The notes: generated by a model from the sequence alone, not told the origin. DNA of 64,000 bases from Modicisalibacter radicis (GCF_900961225.1 NZ_CAAHFN010000109.1:1-64000); one strand, 5' to 3'. Positions 1 through 8,216 are shown, counted from the first letter of the stretch. A program made the numbers and translations.

Positions 1-114
1 GCCGGCATAGACCGGCTCCAGGCGTTGGTTGGTGCCCGGATCGATGGCCTGGATCGCGTCGCTGGAACCGGCGACGGCCTGCTGGCCGATGAGTAGTTTG
101 CCTTCCAAGGTCAT
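1..114 (-). CDS. KGSA dehydrogenase, N-terminal part (cut by window edge)
   Basis: The first 38 codons of an aldehyde dehydrogenase that runs off the left edge. The opening residues (MTLEGK, LIGQQAVAGSS) match almost residue for residue the start of the complete KGSA dehydrogenase at 14098-15675, so the same role is inferred: NAD(P)-dependent oxidation of 2,5-dioxovalerate to 2-oxoglutarate, the last step of the hexarate pathway. A strong AGGAGG ribosome binding site lies 5 bases before the ATG. It sits 72 bp downstream of a GntR gene, the same order as in module 3. The catalytic domain is outside the window, so integrity cannot be judged. Confidence 0.85.
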   Translation of the reverse strand, partial: MTLEGKLLIGQQAVAGSSDAIQAIDPGTNQRLEPVYAG

Positions 115-186
115 GACTTCCTCCTGATTGACGCGGGCCAGATTCGGCCCGTCGTGGCTGGATTCGCAGGTGCTGGGTGCCTGGAG

Positions 187-942
187 CTACGACTCCTGAT
201 ACTTGGCGTACATGTTCCTGGCCCGGTTGAGGTGCTGGTACATCATTTCGCGGGCCGACTCACCGTCGCGGGCGAAGATCGCTTCGAGCACGTAGGTATG
301 TTCCTCCTCGACCCGGGCCAGATACGTGTCGGTCGCCGAGGTGTTGATTTCGATGCTCATCAGCTTGGCACGCGGAATGACGCTCTGGCTCAGTTGTTCG
401 TAGAACGACTTGAAGAAAGGATTGTGAGTCGCCGCAGCAATAGCGTAGTGAAATTCATAGTCCTCGACACGCGCCTGGGAATGTTGGGCACGCGCATGAA
501 TGAACGCGTCATGTTTTTCGCGCAGGATACGTCGGTCGTCGTCATCATGACGCAGTGCCGCCAGCTCGGCGGCGGCCGGCTCGATGTTCAAGCGCAATTC
601 GAGGACATGCAGGATGTCCTCGACCGTGGTCGGGCTGATCCGGTTGGCGGGCATTGCCTCGACCGTGGCATTGCGCAATACGGTAGTCCCCACCCCGCGG
701 CGGGTCTCGACGAGACCCAGCGATTTGAGATGAGTAATCGCCTCGCGGATGACCGTACGGCTGACCCCGAAAGAGTCGCACAGACCATTTTCCGTCGGCA
801 GCTTTTCGCCGACGGGCACCCCGCCGTTGACGATCAACGCCTCGAGCTGGTCGGCCACGTGCAGAGAGAGACTCCCTTCCCGTGAAACGCGTTGTACGTT
901 CAGCGTCCTCAAGCCCTTCGTTATGTCGTTCTTGCCTGCCAT
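187..942 (-). CDS. GntR-family (FadR/FCD) transcriptional regulator, module 1
   Basis: A 251-residue regulator. An N-terminal winged helix-turn-helix (about residues 25-95, with LPTENGLCDSFGVSRTVIRE recognisable as the GntR DNA-binding core) is followed by an all-helical FCD ligand domain (about 105-235; EFHYAIA and a later basic HLNRAR segment). This architecture is typical of FadR-subfamily repressors that respond to sugar acids. Its close paralogue is at 15730-16482; both sit between a gudD (decayed here) and a KGSA dehydrogenase. The likely target is the shared operator in front of the three kdgD positions, which is an inference from context. The Shine-Dalgarno before the ATG is weak, so translation may depend on the operon. 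Confidence 0.9.
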   Translation of the reverse strand: MAGKNDITKGLRTLNVQRVSREGSLSLHVADQLEALIVNGGVPVGEKLPTENGLCDSFGVSRTVIREAITHLKSLGLVETRRGVGTTVLRNATVEAMPANRISPTTVEDILHVLELRLNIEPAAAELAALRHDDDDRRILREKHDAFIHARAQHSQARVEDYEFHYAIAAATHNPFFKSFYEQLSQSVIPRAKLMSIEINTSATDTYLARVEEEHTYVLEAIFARDGESAREMMYQHLNRARNMYAKYQES

Positions 943-989
943 ATTGGGTTCACTACGCCACGGGTTGAGAATCCATTGAGCCTGGGCGG

Positions 990-1605
990 CTAGCGCACCA
1001 GCACGGGCCGATTGGGATACAGCCGCCAGTCGGTAATCAAGTATTGCATGGCCATGGCGTCATTGTGCTATGCAACACTCAGGCTGTTGCACAGCCCAAG
1101 AGCCTGCCAAGTCGATCCATTCAGAGCTCGACATCCAAGCGGGTATTTCAATAACATTGAGCTTGCCGTCACGAATCTCAAGGGCCATGTGGCTAAGAAT
1201 GCGTTGCACAATCGAGTACTGCAGCCGGAGCAGGTTTTCGCAAGGGCGCTGATAAACCCTTCCTTGGGCGCTACTTTCGCCATCTGACCGCCATGGATGG
1301 CGGAAATGCCGGAATGGAGATGGATCACTTTCCGGCCATGGCGAAAGCCCCTTGCTTCAACCTCCCCGACATCCGCACTATCAGTGTTTTGAAATGTGCT
1401 CTAAATGCACCAGCCATCTCGCCAACCCCCGACGCGCGTCGAGAAAATTGATCTCGCCCGGGCAGGCCGTTGCAGCGCGTCATGCTCATCAACGATATAC
1501 CCGATGTTTATTGCCGTACGCCCCCGGATCATACCCCACTGGTGACACAACTCGGCGACCATTAACGCAACCCGGCATCGTTCATAAATGGAATCGTCGA
1601 GCTGA
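990..1605 (-). pseudogene. gudD: decayed glucarate dehydratase (gudD) C-terminal remnant
   Basis: Reading the minus strand into the stop at 990-992 gives HNDAMAMQYL then a diverged stretch and RPVLVR-stop, clearly the C-terminus of GudD (compare RNDAMAMQYL and RPTMVR-stop in the intact gene at 16688). Further upstream, about 1440-1600, another block translates to VALMVAELCHQWGM, matching VAVGELCNEWGM of GudD. No continuous frame joins the blocks and the N-terminal two thirds are gone. A hairpin repeat (1228-1373) sits inside the remnant. Its place, directly upstream of a GntR gene, is where gudD stands in module 3, so module 1 once carried the same gudD-GntR-KGSADH block. The left end is certain; the right end is approximate. 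Confidence 0.85.
1228..1373. repeat. hairpin intergenic repeat, family 1, copy A
   Basis: Shares the core AACCCnTCCTTGGGCGCT followed by TTTCGCC and later GGCGAAAG with copies at 16541-16634 and 33941-34041. Outer arms (GCAGGTTTTCGCAAGGG and CCCCTTGCTTCAACCT) can pair imperfectly. This copy carries extra sequence, including a second CCGCCATGGATGGCGG palindrome, between the inner arms. It lies within the gudD remnant, so it probably arrived after that gene was lost. Confidence 0.7.
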
Positions 1606-1623
1606 ATGCCAGACCGCTTTAGC

Positions 1624-2424
1624 TCACTGATCGTCGGGATGCCCTGCGGCAACAAACTTGCCCCCCTGATAGACGACCGCCGGATCGTCGGGATCAAGGT
1701 CGCCGGCCTGCCCCTCGACCTCGACACGCCAAGGCTCCGAGCTATCTTGCGGGGCCCAGCCGAGAAATGCCGATTTGCTGTTGTCCCACCACTGCTCGGT
1801 GTTCGCCGAGGCCCCGTAGATAATAGTGCAACCCAACTGAGGAGCCACGAAGGCACGCTTCATGAGGCGCATGAAGTCGTCGACGCTCAACCAGGTGGCC
1901 ATCATCCGCGTATCCTTTGGCTTGGGAAAACAGGAGCCGATACGCACACTGAGGGTCTCGATATCAAACTTGTGGTAATACAGGCTCGCCAGATCCTCGC
2001 CGAAGCACTTGGACAGGCCGTACAGCGAGTCGGGTCGGCGCGGCACCTCGGTATCGAGCCGCGTAGTACGCGGATAGTAGCCAATAGTGTGGTTGGAACT
2101 GGCGAACACGATGCGCGGTTTGCCGAGATGGCGGGCCGCTTCATAGAGATTGTAGGCACCGACGATATTGGCCTGAAGGATATCGTTCCAAGGCTGCTCC
2201 ACCGATACGCCGCCAAGATGAATGATCGCGTCACACTCCTTGACGAGCTCATATACGGCCTGGGCATCGGCGAGATCACAGGACACCAGCTCTTCATGTT
2301 CTGCCGCCTGGCCGAGATCGGCGATATCCGATAAGCGCACCTTTTGTGCCAGAGTCTGCAGGTGCGGGCGAATCGCGCGCCCCACACCACCGGCCGCACC
2401 GGTCACCAATAAACGCTTGAGCAT
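1624..2424 (-). CDS. udh: uronate dehydrogenase (NAD-dependent SDR/epimerase fold)
   Basis: A 266-residue short-chain dehydrogenase oxidising D-galacturonate or D-glucuronate to the corresponding aldarolactone (EC 1.1.1.203) in the cytoplasm. The nucleotide-binding glycine motif GAAGGVG is at residues 9-15; SSNHTIGYYP (109-118) and the catalytic pair Y135/K139 in YGLSK match bacterial Udh proteins, as does the late GASAN/WWDNS region. The start chosen is the ATG at 2424, behind GAAGGAGG; an upstream in-frame start nine codons earlier has no such site. Its product feeds the gci and gli enzymes encoded just upstream. Substrate is assigned from family resemblance and operon context. Confidence 0.93.
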   Translation of the reverse strand: MLKRLLVTGAAGGVGRAIRPHLQTLAQKVRLSDIADLGQAAEHEELVSCDLADAQAVYELVKECDAIIHLGGVSVEQPWNDILQANIVGAYNLYEAARHLGKPRIVFASSNHTIGYYPRTTRLDTEVPRRPDSLYGLSKCFGEDLASLYYHKFDIETLSVRIGSCFPKPKDTRMMATWLSVDDFMRLMKRAFVAPQLGCTIIYGASANTEQWWDNSKSAFLGWAPQDSSEPWRVEVEGQAGDLDPDDPAVVYQGGKFVAAGHPDDQ

Positions 2425-2539
2425 TTTGCCTCCTTCACTTGCGACCAGCATGCGCCGCTGGCATCGCTACTGATGATTTTTCATGCCCCCTCAGAGAACA
2501 CAGCCCTCGGGGCGGGGGCGGTCTAGCTGCGCTAGCTAC

Positions 2540-3409
2540 TCAGAAGCCGTACAGCGCCGCCGGGTTGTCGACCAGAATCTTCTGGCGTTGCTCGGTGCTC
2601 GCCCAGTCGAGCAGCACATCGAGCTGCTCGGCATCGTCAGGGTATTGCTCGCGCGGCACGCCGACGTGCGGCCAGTTGGAGCCCCAGATGATGCGTTCGG
2701 GCGCATGCGCGATGACCCGCTTGGCGATCGCCCCGATATCCGCGTAGTCGGGTCCGCCGGTCTGGCTGGCCTCGTAGCCGGCGCAGATTTTGAACCAGGC
2801 ATTGCCGCGATCGAGTAGCCGCAGGATCTCGTCGACCCGGGTATCGTCCGCCGGCACCGGCGGCATGAACTTGCCGATATGGTCGATGATGTACTCGCCT
2901 TCGATACGCCGCAGATCGTCGAGATAGTCGTTCAGCTTGCAGCCGTTGAACTGCACCATCAGATGCCAGCCCAGCGGGCGGATCTGCTGCTCGACGGCGA
3001 GCATCTCATCGTTGGTGACCGCGCCGCCCGGCAGGTTCATGATCCGCGCCCCGCGCACGCCCTTGTCATGCCAGCCCTGAAGATCGCTGGCCGGGGTATC
3101 GGGGGTCACCACGGCAACGCCGCGGGCGCACTCGGTGCCCAGTTGATCGAGCGCCGCGAGCAGGGCGCTGTTGTCGCGCTGGTAGGCGTTGGGCTGGGTG
3201 ACCACCACCCGTTCGAGCGACAGCCGCCGCTGTAGCTTGCGGTAATCCTCCAACGTTGCCAACTCGGGAATCTTCGGACCGCCGGGCTGGGCTTCGAAGC
3301 CCGGCAGGTAAAGATGAATGTGGCAGTCGGTGGCCCCGGCCGGCGCCTCGAGCCTGGGAGCCGGACCGTCGAGCGGGCGGGTGTTGACGGGAATCTCTGA
3401 CACGCTCAT
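2540..3409 (-). CDS. gli: D-galactarolactone isomerase (amidohydrolase 2 family)
   Basis: A 289-residue TIM-barrel amidohydrolase of the COG3618 type. Visible features are the N-terminal metal-site motif TDCHIHLYLP (about residue 27), the central DHIGKFMPP segment and the C-terminal IIWGSNWPH motif. The family member beside Gci in Agrobacterium interconverts galactaro-1,5- and 1,4-lactones, placing it between uronate dehydrogenase and the cycloisomerase. The start codon overlaps the stop of gci as ATGA (3406-3409), indicating translational coupling; an in-frame reading continuing into gci is a shadow. A lactonase role cannot be excluded from sequence alone. Confidence 0.85.
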   Translation of the reverse strand: MSVSEIPVNTRPLDGPAPRLEAPAGATDCHIHLYLPGFEAQPGGPKIPELATLEDYRKLQRRLSLERVVVTQPNAYQRDNSALLAALDQLGTECARGVAVVTPDTPASDLQGWHDKGVRGARIMNLPGGAVTNDEMLAVEQQIRPLGWHLMVQFNGCKLNDYLDDLRRIEGEYIIDHIGKFMPPVPADDTRVDEILRLLDRGNAWFKICAGYEASQTGGPDYADIGAIAKRVIAHAPERIIWGSNWPHVGVPREQYPDDAEQLDVLLDWASTEQRQKILVDNPAALYGF

Positions 3410-4554
3410 GCCTCCTTCAATGCGAATTGCCGCAGTGCCTTGCGGTTGATCTCGATGCCCAGGCCGGGGCCGTCCGGAATCGGCACCACGCCCTGATGGT
3501 GCTCGATGGGCGTCTGCACGACGGCCTGGCGGAACGGGTTCCTGGTGCGATCGAACTCCATGATCGGCTCGATGGGCTTGCGGCGCGGCGGATTGGGCGG
3601 CAGAGCCGCCATGACCTGCAGACTGGCCGCGATACACACCGCCGTCCCCCACACATGCGGCACCAGGCGCACGCCGAACATCGCGGCCATGTCGACGACA
3701 CGGCGCATTTCCGAGAACCCGCCCACGCCACAGACATCCGGCTGGGCGATGTCCACCGCGCGAGTCGAGAGCGGCTCGAGCATGGCGTAGCGACCGTGCC
3801 AGTTCTCGCCGCTGGCGACGGGTATCGGCTGTCCGTCGCGCACCGCGCGGTAGGTGGCGATCTGTTCGGGCAGCACCGGCTCCTCGAACCAGTCGACACG
3901 ATACGCTTCGGCGCGCTTGCCGACTTCCAGCGCTTCCAGCAGGTCGTAGCCGTGATTGGCGTCGACCATCAGTCGGCGCTCGGGGCCGATCGCCTCGCGC
4001 GCCGCGGCGATCGAGCGCAGATCCTCTTCGACGTCGAAGCCGATCTTGATCTTGACGCCATGAAAGCCTTCGCGGGCATAGCCGGCGACTTCGTCGGCGA
4101 CGTCCTGGACCCGGTCGACGCCCTCGCGGCGGAACGAGCCCGTGGCGTAGGCGCGAACGCTGTCGCGAAAGCGCCCGCCCAGCAGCTCACTGACCGACGC
4201 ACCGTAATGCTTGCCCTTGATGTCCCACAGGGCGATGTCGAGGCCGCTCAGCGCCGTCACGGTCAGCCCGCGCTGGCCCTGGTCGCGCAGGCAATTGTAG
4301 AGCTCGAGCCAGAGCTTCTCGGTTTCCAGCGGATTGCGGCCGATCAGCGCCGCGGCATAGATGTCGACGATCGCCGCATTGGCCTTGGCCGGCCCCAGGC
4401 ACTCGCCCCAGCCCACCGTGCCGTCGTCGCAGACCACCTCCACCAGGCAGTGCTGGCGCCTTTCGAAGCGCATCGAGGCGCTCTCGAAAGCCTGCTCGAG
4501 TTCATAGTCGAGAACGTGCGTATGTATCCTTTCGATCTTCATGTCGGCAGCCAT
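3406..4554 (-). CDS. gci: D-galactarolactone cycloisomerase (enolase superfamily)
   Basis: A 382-residue mandelate racemase/muconate lactonizing enzyme homologue, closely resembling Agrobacterium Gci, which opens D-galactaro-1,4-lactone to 3-deoxy-2-keto-hexarate without a separate hydrolysis and dehydration. The catalytic K-x-K is K168/K170 (KIKIG), metal ligands are D198, E224 and E250, and the opposite general base region is H300 in PHVWGT. An N-terminal capping domain covers about residues 1-130. The first ATG (4554) is used; a second ATG four codons on (MKIER) is equally possible. It lies 21 bp after dctM and overlaps gli by 4 bp. Confidence 0.92.
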   Translation of the reverse strand: MAADMKIERIHTHVLDYELEQAFESASMRFERRQHCLVEVVCDDGTVGWGECLGPAKANAAIVDIYAAALIGRNPLETEKLWLELYNCLRDQGQRGLTVTALSGLDIALWDIKGKHYGASVSELLGGRFRDSVRAYATGSFRREGVDRVQDVADEVAGYAREGFHGVKIKIGFDVEEDLRSIAAAREAIGPERRLMVDANHGYDLLEALEVGKRAEAYRVDWFEEPVLPEQIATYRAVRDGQPIPVASGENWHGRYAMLEPLSTRAVDIAQPDVCGVGGFSEMRRVVDMAAMFGVRLVPHVWGTAVCIAASLQVMAALPPNPPRRKPIEPIMEFDRTRNPFRQAVVQTPIEHHQGVVPIPDGPGLGIEINRKALRQFALKEA

Positions 4555-4575
4555 GATCCGTATGGGAAGTGAGCG

Positions 4576-5856
4576 CTACTCGAAGAAGCCGGGCAGCGTC
4601 AGCGAGATCGCCGGCACATAGGTCACCAGCATCAGCACCACGAACAGCGCCAGGTAGAACGGCCAGATGGTGCGTACCGCCTGCTCGATCTTGATCTTGC
4701 CGATGACGCTGCCGACGAACAGACAGGCGCCGACCGGCGGCGTGCACAGGCCCAGCCCCAGGTTCATCATCATGATGATGCCGAACTGGATCGGGTCCAT
4801 GCCGAACTGGGTCGCCACCGGCAGGAAGATCGGCGTGCAGATCAGGATCAGCGCTGCCATGTCCATGATCATGCCCAGCCCCAGCAACAGCAGGTTGAGC
4901 ATCAGCAGGACGACATAGGGGTTGTCGGAAATGCCCAGCAGCGCATCGGTCAGCAGTTGCGGCACGCTGTACAGCGCCAGCAGGTAAGAGAATGCCGAGG
5001 CGCAGCCGACCAGGATCATCACCAGCGAGGTGGTGCGTACCGATTGATAGACCGCCTGCTTGAACGACTCCCAGCGCAGCTCGCGATAGACCAGACCGGT
5101 CACGACGATGGCGTAGATCGCGCCGAAGGCGCCGGATTCGGTCACCGTCAGGATCCCCGAGAGCACCCCGCCGACGATGATCACGGCAGTCATCAGCCCG
5201 GGCAGCGCCGCCGCGAAGCTGATGATCAGCGCCGACCAGCCGGGGAACGGCTCGCCCTTGTAGCCCCGCTTGACCGCCACGACATAGGCCGCCACCGCCA
5301 GCGCCAGGCACATCAGCACGCCCGGCACGATACCGGCGATGAACAGCTGGGTTATCGAGATGCCGCCACCCGCGGCGACCGCGTAGAGGATCATGTTGTG
5401 ACTGGGAGGAATGACCACGCCGGCGATCGACGAGGTCACGGTCACGTTGACCGCATAGTCGGCATCGTAGCCCTTCTCCTTCATGACCGGGATGAGGATC
5501 GAGCCGAGCGCCGAGGTGTCGGCGACCGCCGAACCGGAGATGCCCCCGAACAGCATCGACGAGCTGACGTTGACCATGCCCAGCCCGCCACGCACGCGGC
5601 CCACCGCCGCCGAGGCCAGGCGCACCAGACGCGTGGAGATCCCGCCATGCAGCATCAGTTCGCCGGCAAAGATGAAGAACGGGATGGCCAGCAGCGAAAA
5701 GACCGAGATACCCGAAAGAATCCGTTGAAAACCCACGAACAACGGCAAGCCTTCGTAGAGGAAGGTCCCGACCGCCGCCAGACCGACGGCGAAGGCCACC
5801 GGCGCGCCGACGATGAGGCCCAGAAAGAACAGGCCGAACAGGATCATCAGTCCCAT
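4576..5856 (-). CDS. dctM: TRAP transporter large permease, module 1
   Basis: A 426-residue very hydrophobic inner-membrane protein of the DctM family, with about 12 membrane segments. Recognisable family motifs include GGISGSAVADTSALGS (about residues 103-118), VIPPSHNMI and TPPVGACLF. It forms the sodium-coupled transport channel together with the small permease encoded directly upstream (gap of 4 bp) and the binding protein before that. The genes following it (gci, gli, udh) suggest that it imports galacturonate and/or glucuronate or their aldaric acids. Confidence 0.95.
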   Translation of the reverse strand: MGLMILFGLFFLGLIVGAPVAFAVGLAAVGTFLYEGLPLFVGFQRILSGISVFSLLAIPFFIFAGELMLHGGISTRLVRLASAAVGRVRGGLGMVNVSSSMLFGGISGSAVADTSALGSILIPVMKEKGYDADYAVNVTVTSSIAGVVIPPSHNMILYAVAAGGGISITQLFIAGIVPGVLMCLALAVAAYVVAVKRGYKGEPFPGWSALIISFAAALPGLMTAVIIVGGVLSGILTVTESGAFGAIYAIVVTGLVYRELRWESFKQAVYQSVRTTSLVMILVGCASAFSYLLALYSVPQLLTDALLGISDNPYVVLLMLNLLLLGLGMIMDMAALILICTPIFLPVATQFGMDPIQFGIIMMMNLGLGLCTPPVGACLFVGSVIGKIKIEQAVRTIWPFYLALFVVLMLVTYVPAISLTLPGFFE

Positions 5857-5860
5857 GGGA

Positions 5861-6448
5861 TCAAACCTCCCTTGACTTGAGCAGGCGCTGAGCGATGTTG
5901 ACGCCGGAGAACAGGACCATCAGCACACCGCAGATCACCAGCGGTGCCGCACGCCAGCTCTCGGAAAAGCCGATCATCGGAATGGGACGACTGAGATTTT
6001 CCATGACCAGATGCCAGCCCTGCCAGGCCATGAAAACGCCGAAGCACGTGATGAAAAGATCTGAGACATAACGCATGATTTCACGCAGCAACGCCGGCAG
6101 CCCTTCGCGCACGAAATCGATGCTCAGGTGACTGTTGTTGCGTACCCCCGCAGCGGCACCGAGACAGGTTATATACACGACGATCACCAGCGAGGATTGC
6201 TCGACCCAGGTTGGCGTATCGTTGAGGACATAGCGTCCGAAGACCAACCAGCCGAAGGTGATGATCAGGAAAACCATCAGCACGCCCGCCACGATGATGC
6301 ACAGCTGAGCGAGGCCGTCCAGGAATCTATCGAACGACGTCTGCGGTTTTTCTTCCGCATCCTGGTCACTGAGTTGATCGGAGTAGGAACTCACGGTAGC
6401 GAACCCTTTCAAGAACCCCCGGGTCGCAACCGACCCGGAGTCGTTCAT
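5861..6448 (-). CDS. dctQ: TRAP transporter small permease, module 1
   Basis: A 195-residue DctQ-family protein with four predicted membrane segments (about residues 47-70, 85-105, 125-145 and 165-188) after a hydrophilic cytoplasmic N-terminus. The conserved tryptophan-rich stretch FGWLVFGRYV, followed by PTWVEQ, is typical of the family. It begins 12 bp after the binding-protein gene and ends 4 bp before dctM. No clear Shine-Dalgarno precedes the ATG at 6448, so coupling to dctP is likely; a later GTG in the same frame is an alternative start. Confidence 0.93.
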   Translation of the reverse strand: MNDSGSVATRGFLKGFATVSSYSDQLSDQDAEEKPQTSFDRFLDGLAQLCIIVAGVLMVFLIITFGWLVFGRYVLNDTPTWVEQSSLVIVVYITCLGAAAGVRNNSHLSIDFVREGLPALLREIMRYVSDLFITCFGVFMAWQGWHLVMENLSRPIPMIGFSESWRAAPLVICGVLMVLFSGVNIAQRLLKSREV

Positions 6449-6460
6449 GGATTGATACGA

Positions 6461-7465
6461 TTACTGCTGCGCGGCCTGGATATCCGTGACCAGCGACTCG
6501 AGTTTCGGGTTCTGCTCGATGAACCCGTCGTAGATGGGCTGCATCTTTTCCTGGAATGCCGCCTTGTCATCCACTTCGTTGATCTTCACGCCAGCGTCGA
6601 GAACTTTCTGCTTACTTTTTTCAACGCCCTTCTCCCAGAGTTGGCGCTGTTCCTTGGCCGCGTCTTCCGCCGCTTCACGAACAGCCTTCTGGTCTTCCTC
6701 GCTGAGCGCTTCCCAGCTGGACTTGGCGACGCACAGGCATTCCGGCAGGATCAAGTGCTCGGTGAGCGAGTAATACTTGGCAACCTCATAGTGGCCGCTG
6801 GATTCGTAAGACGGGTAATTATTCTCGGCACCGTCGAGGACTCCGGTCTTGAGCGCCTGATAGACCTCCCCATAGGCCATCGGCGTCGCATTGCCGCCCA
6901 TGTTGTCGATCATCTCCACGTACAGATCGTTGTTCATCACACGGGCCTTGACGCCCTTGACGTCGTCGGGCGTTTTCACCGCATGATCGGTGTTGTAGAG
7001 ACTGCGCGCGCCGGAGCCGAACCAGGACAGGGCGATAAGGTTCTTTTCAGCCAGGGCATCGGCGAAGCGATCACCGATCTCGCCGTCCATGACCTTGTAC
7101 ATGTCGTCGACGCTATTAAAGATGAACGGCAGCGACAGCACGTTGGTGGCCGGTACGATCGGCCCCATCGGGCCCATGTTGAAGTTGGCGAAATCCAGCG
7201 CACCGCTACGGGTCTGCTCGATGGCATCCGGCTGATCGCCCAGAACCCCGTTGTGATAGACCTTGGGCTCGACACGACCCTCGGTCTTCTCGGCGACCTC
7301 CTTGGCGAAACTTTCCAGGGCTTCGCTGTTCGGGTAGCCCGGCGGGTGGATGTTCCAGCCCCGCCACTGCTCGGCCTGGGCCGGCATGGCCATGGCGGTC
7401 AGGGCCCCCGCTATCGCGGTGACCTGCAGGCAACCTGCTACACTGAAGCGCTTTCTTGTTTGCAT
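6461..7465 (-). CDS. dctP: TRAP transporter periplasmic solute-binding protein, module 1
   Basis: A 334-residue secreted binding protein. A signal peptide occupies roughly residues 1-31 (basic MQTRKR, hydrophobic core, cleavage after MPAQA). The mature protein has the DctP fold with the ligand-arginine segment VKARVMNN and the conserved YGEVYQALKTGVLDGAENN run. A good AGGAG ribosome binding site precedes the ATG. The operon partners point to a uronate ligand; this is inference. It is now the first intact gene of module 1, since the kdgD in front of it has decayed. Confidence 0.94.
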   Translation of the reverse strand: MQTRKRFSVAGCLQVTAIAGALTAMAMPAQAEQWRGWNIHPPGYPNSEALESFAKEVAEKTEGRVEPKVYHNGVLGDQPDAIEQTRSGALDFANFNMGPMGPIVPATNVLSLPFIFNSVDDMYKVMDGEIGDRFADALAEKNLIALSWFGSGARSLYNTDHAVKTPDDVKGVKARVMNNDLYVEMIDNMGGNATPMAYGEVYQALKTGVLDGAENNYPSYESSGHYEVAKYYSLTEHLILPECLCVAKSSWEALSEEDQKAVREAAEDAAKEQRQLWEKGVEKSKQKVLDAGVKINEVDDKAAFQEKMQPIYDGFIEQNPKLESLVTDIQAAQQ

Positions 7466-7497
7466 GACATGACTCCTGTATGTCGCATGTTTTGTCG

Positions 7498-7650
7498 TTA
7501 TAGCTGACGGACAGTTTCAACCAGCCTTTCGAGTTGCCGACGCTCTTCCAAGCTCGGCATGACAAGCGGTTAGCGTACGTTTTCGGCGGGCTTTCCGATG
7601 ATATCGGCGCCCTTCTTTATCAGGTGGAACCCCCTCCTTGTAACCGCGAA
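7498..7650 (-). pseudogene. kdgD: decayed kdgD (5-dehydro-4-deoxyglucarate dehydratase) C-terminal remnant
   Basis: Minus-strand translation ending at the stop 7498-7500 gives ADIIGKPAENVR, an in-frame TAA, then PLVMPSLEERRQLERLVETV. This lines up with AELIGKPAGPVRAPLVMP and the C-terminal helix of the intact KdgD at 12773-13690. The part before it (GY, LIKKG) needs a frameshift to align. Only about 50 codons survive. The remnant sits between a preserved copy of the kdgD operator (7696-7710) and dctP, exactly where an intact kdgD stands in modules 2 and 3. Confidence 0.85.
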
Positions 7651-7695
7651 GCCCGATGAGAAGACAAAGAAACCCGGGCAATTTCCAGAATATAA

Positions 7696-7710
7696 TGTCA
7701 TACATCATAC
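7696..7710 (-). promoter_or_regulatory. putative GntR operator with promoter, module 1
   Basis: On the plus strand TGTCATACATCATAC, identical to the core in front of both intact kdgD genes. Read in the direction of transcription it is GTATGATGTATGACA. It falls between a possible -35 (TTTCAA) and a possible -10 (TTATAT) 17 bases apart, so a bound repressor would block polymerase. The regulator is inferred to be one of the two GntR proteins in the island. The promoter boxes are weaker evidence than the operator match. Confidence 0.7.
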
Positions 7711-8024
7711 GTTTGAAAATGTAGATGCCGCCGTCAGAACAAGCAATAGCTACCATGGTGGATAGCACTAAAGCCTAATAACAAGAAGAATATCGAAGCA
7801 TCACATTCTCCATAACCCAAGGTGCACAACAGCCAATCCTGCATGGTCAGGACAGGATCTCATCCAGCGCGAGGTACAGAAGCGTCGCGCTTCTTGGCGA
7901 CCAGATCCTGCACGCCGCACTGGCGAAAGAGATCCTGGTTGCAGGATACGCTCATAATATGGCGGCCCTGATAGACCGTCCTATTCAGCATAGAGTGATG
8001 GAGGATTGCCTGGAGCGGCGCCGA
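7711..8024. other. intergenic region between modules 1 and 2
   Basis: About 310 bases between the module 1 operator and the end of module 2. It has no convincing coding sequence; a 62-codon open frame on the minus strand (7860-8048) has no ribosome binding site and no recognisable relatives. The stretch is less GC-rich than the genes around it. It must contain any upstream promoter elements of module 1. Confidence 0.6.
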
Positions 8025-8045
8025 CCTGCGCGTTGCCAGCGCAGG
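8025..8045 (-). terminator. stem-loop at end of module 2
   Basis: A perfect seven-base stem CCTGCGC/GCGCAGG with a seven-base loop lies 2 bases beyond the stop codon of the small membrane protein. No T-run follows on the minus strand, so it may be a transcript-end stabiliser or a weak terminator rather than a classical intrinsic one. Confidence 0.5.
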
Positions 8046-8047
8046 CA

Positions 8048-8200
8048 TTACTGAAAGATCACCCAGATGATGGCCAGTGTCATCACCAGCCCGGCTACCT
8101 CGGGCCAGTAGCCAAACTTGAACTGGTTCACCTCTTCCGGCGAGTCGCTGATGGTCAGTTCATCATCCTGACGGGCCAGGTCATCGTTGCTCATTTGCAT
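8048..8200 (-). CDS. small single-pass membrane protein after TRAP permease
   Basis: A 50-residue frame starting MQMSNDDLARQ, with an acidic soluble N-terminal half (residues 1-28), then FGYWPE and a hydrophobic helix (about 34-49) ending WVIFQ-stop. It begins 16 bp after the stop of dctM and is the last gene of module 2, ahead of a stem-loop. I do not recognise the family. Its position suggests a small accessory subunit or stabiliser of the TRAP permease, which is inference. An alternative ATG two codons later (MSNDD) is possible; the ribosome binding site (GAGAGATGAG) is moderate. Confidence 0.65.
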   Translation of the reverse strand: MQMSNDDLARQDDELTISDSPEEVNQFKFGYWPEVAGLVMTLAIIWVIFQ

Positions 8201-8216
8201 GGCTCATCTCTCTACG

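Noticed and set aside
1068..1328. An 86-codon minus-strand frame
   Set aside because: Runs across the gudD remnant and the hairpin repeat in a frame that does not match GudD; no ribosome binding site.
7517..7768. An 83-codon minus-strand frame
   Set aside because: Reads through the kdgD remnant partly in the wrong frame and through the operator; a product of decay rather than a gene.
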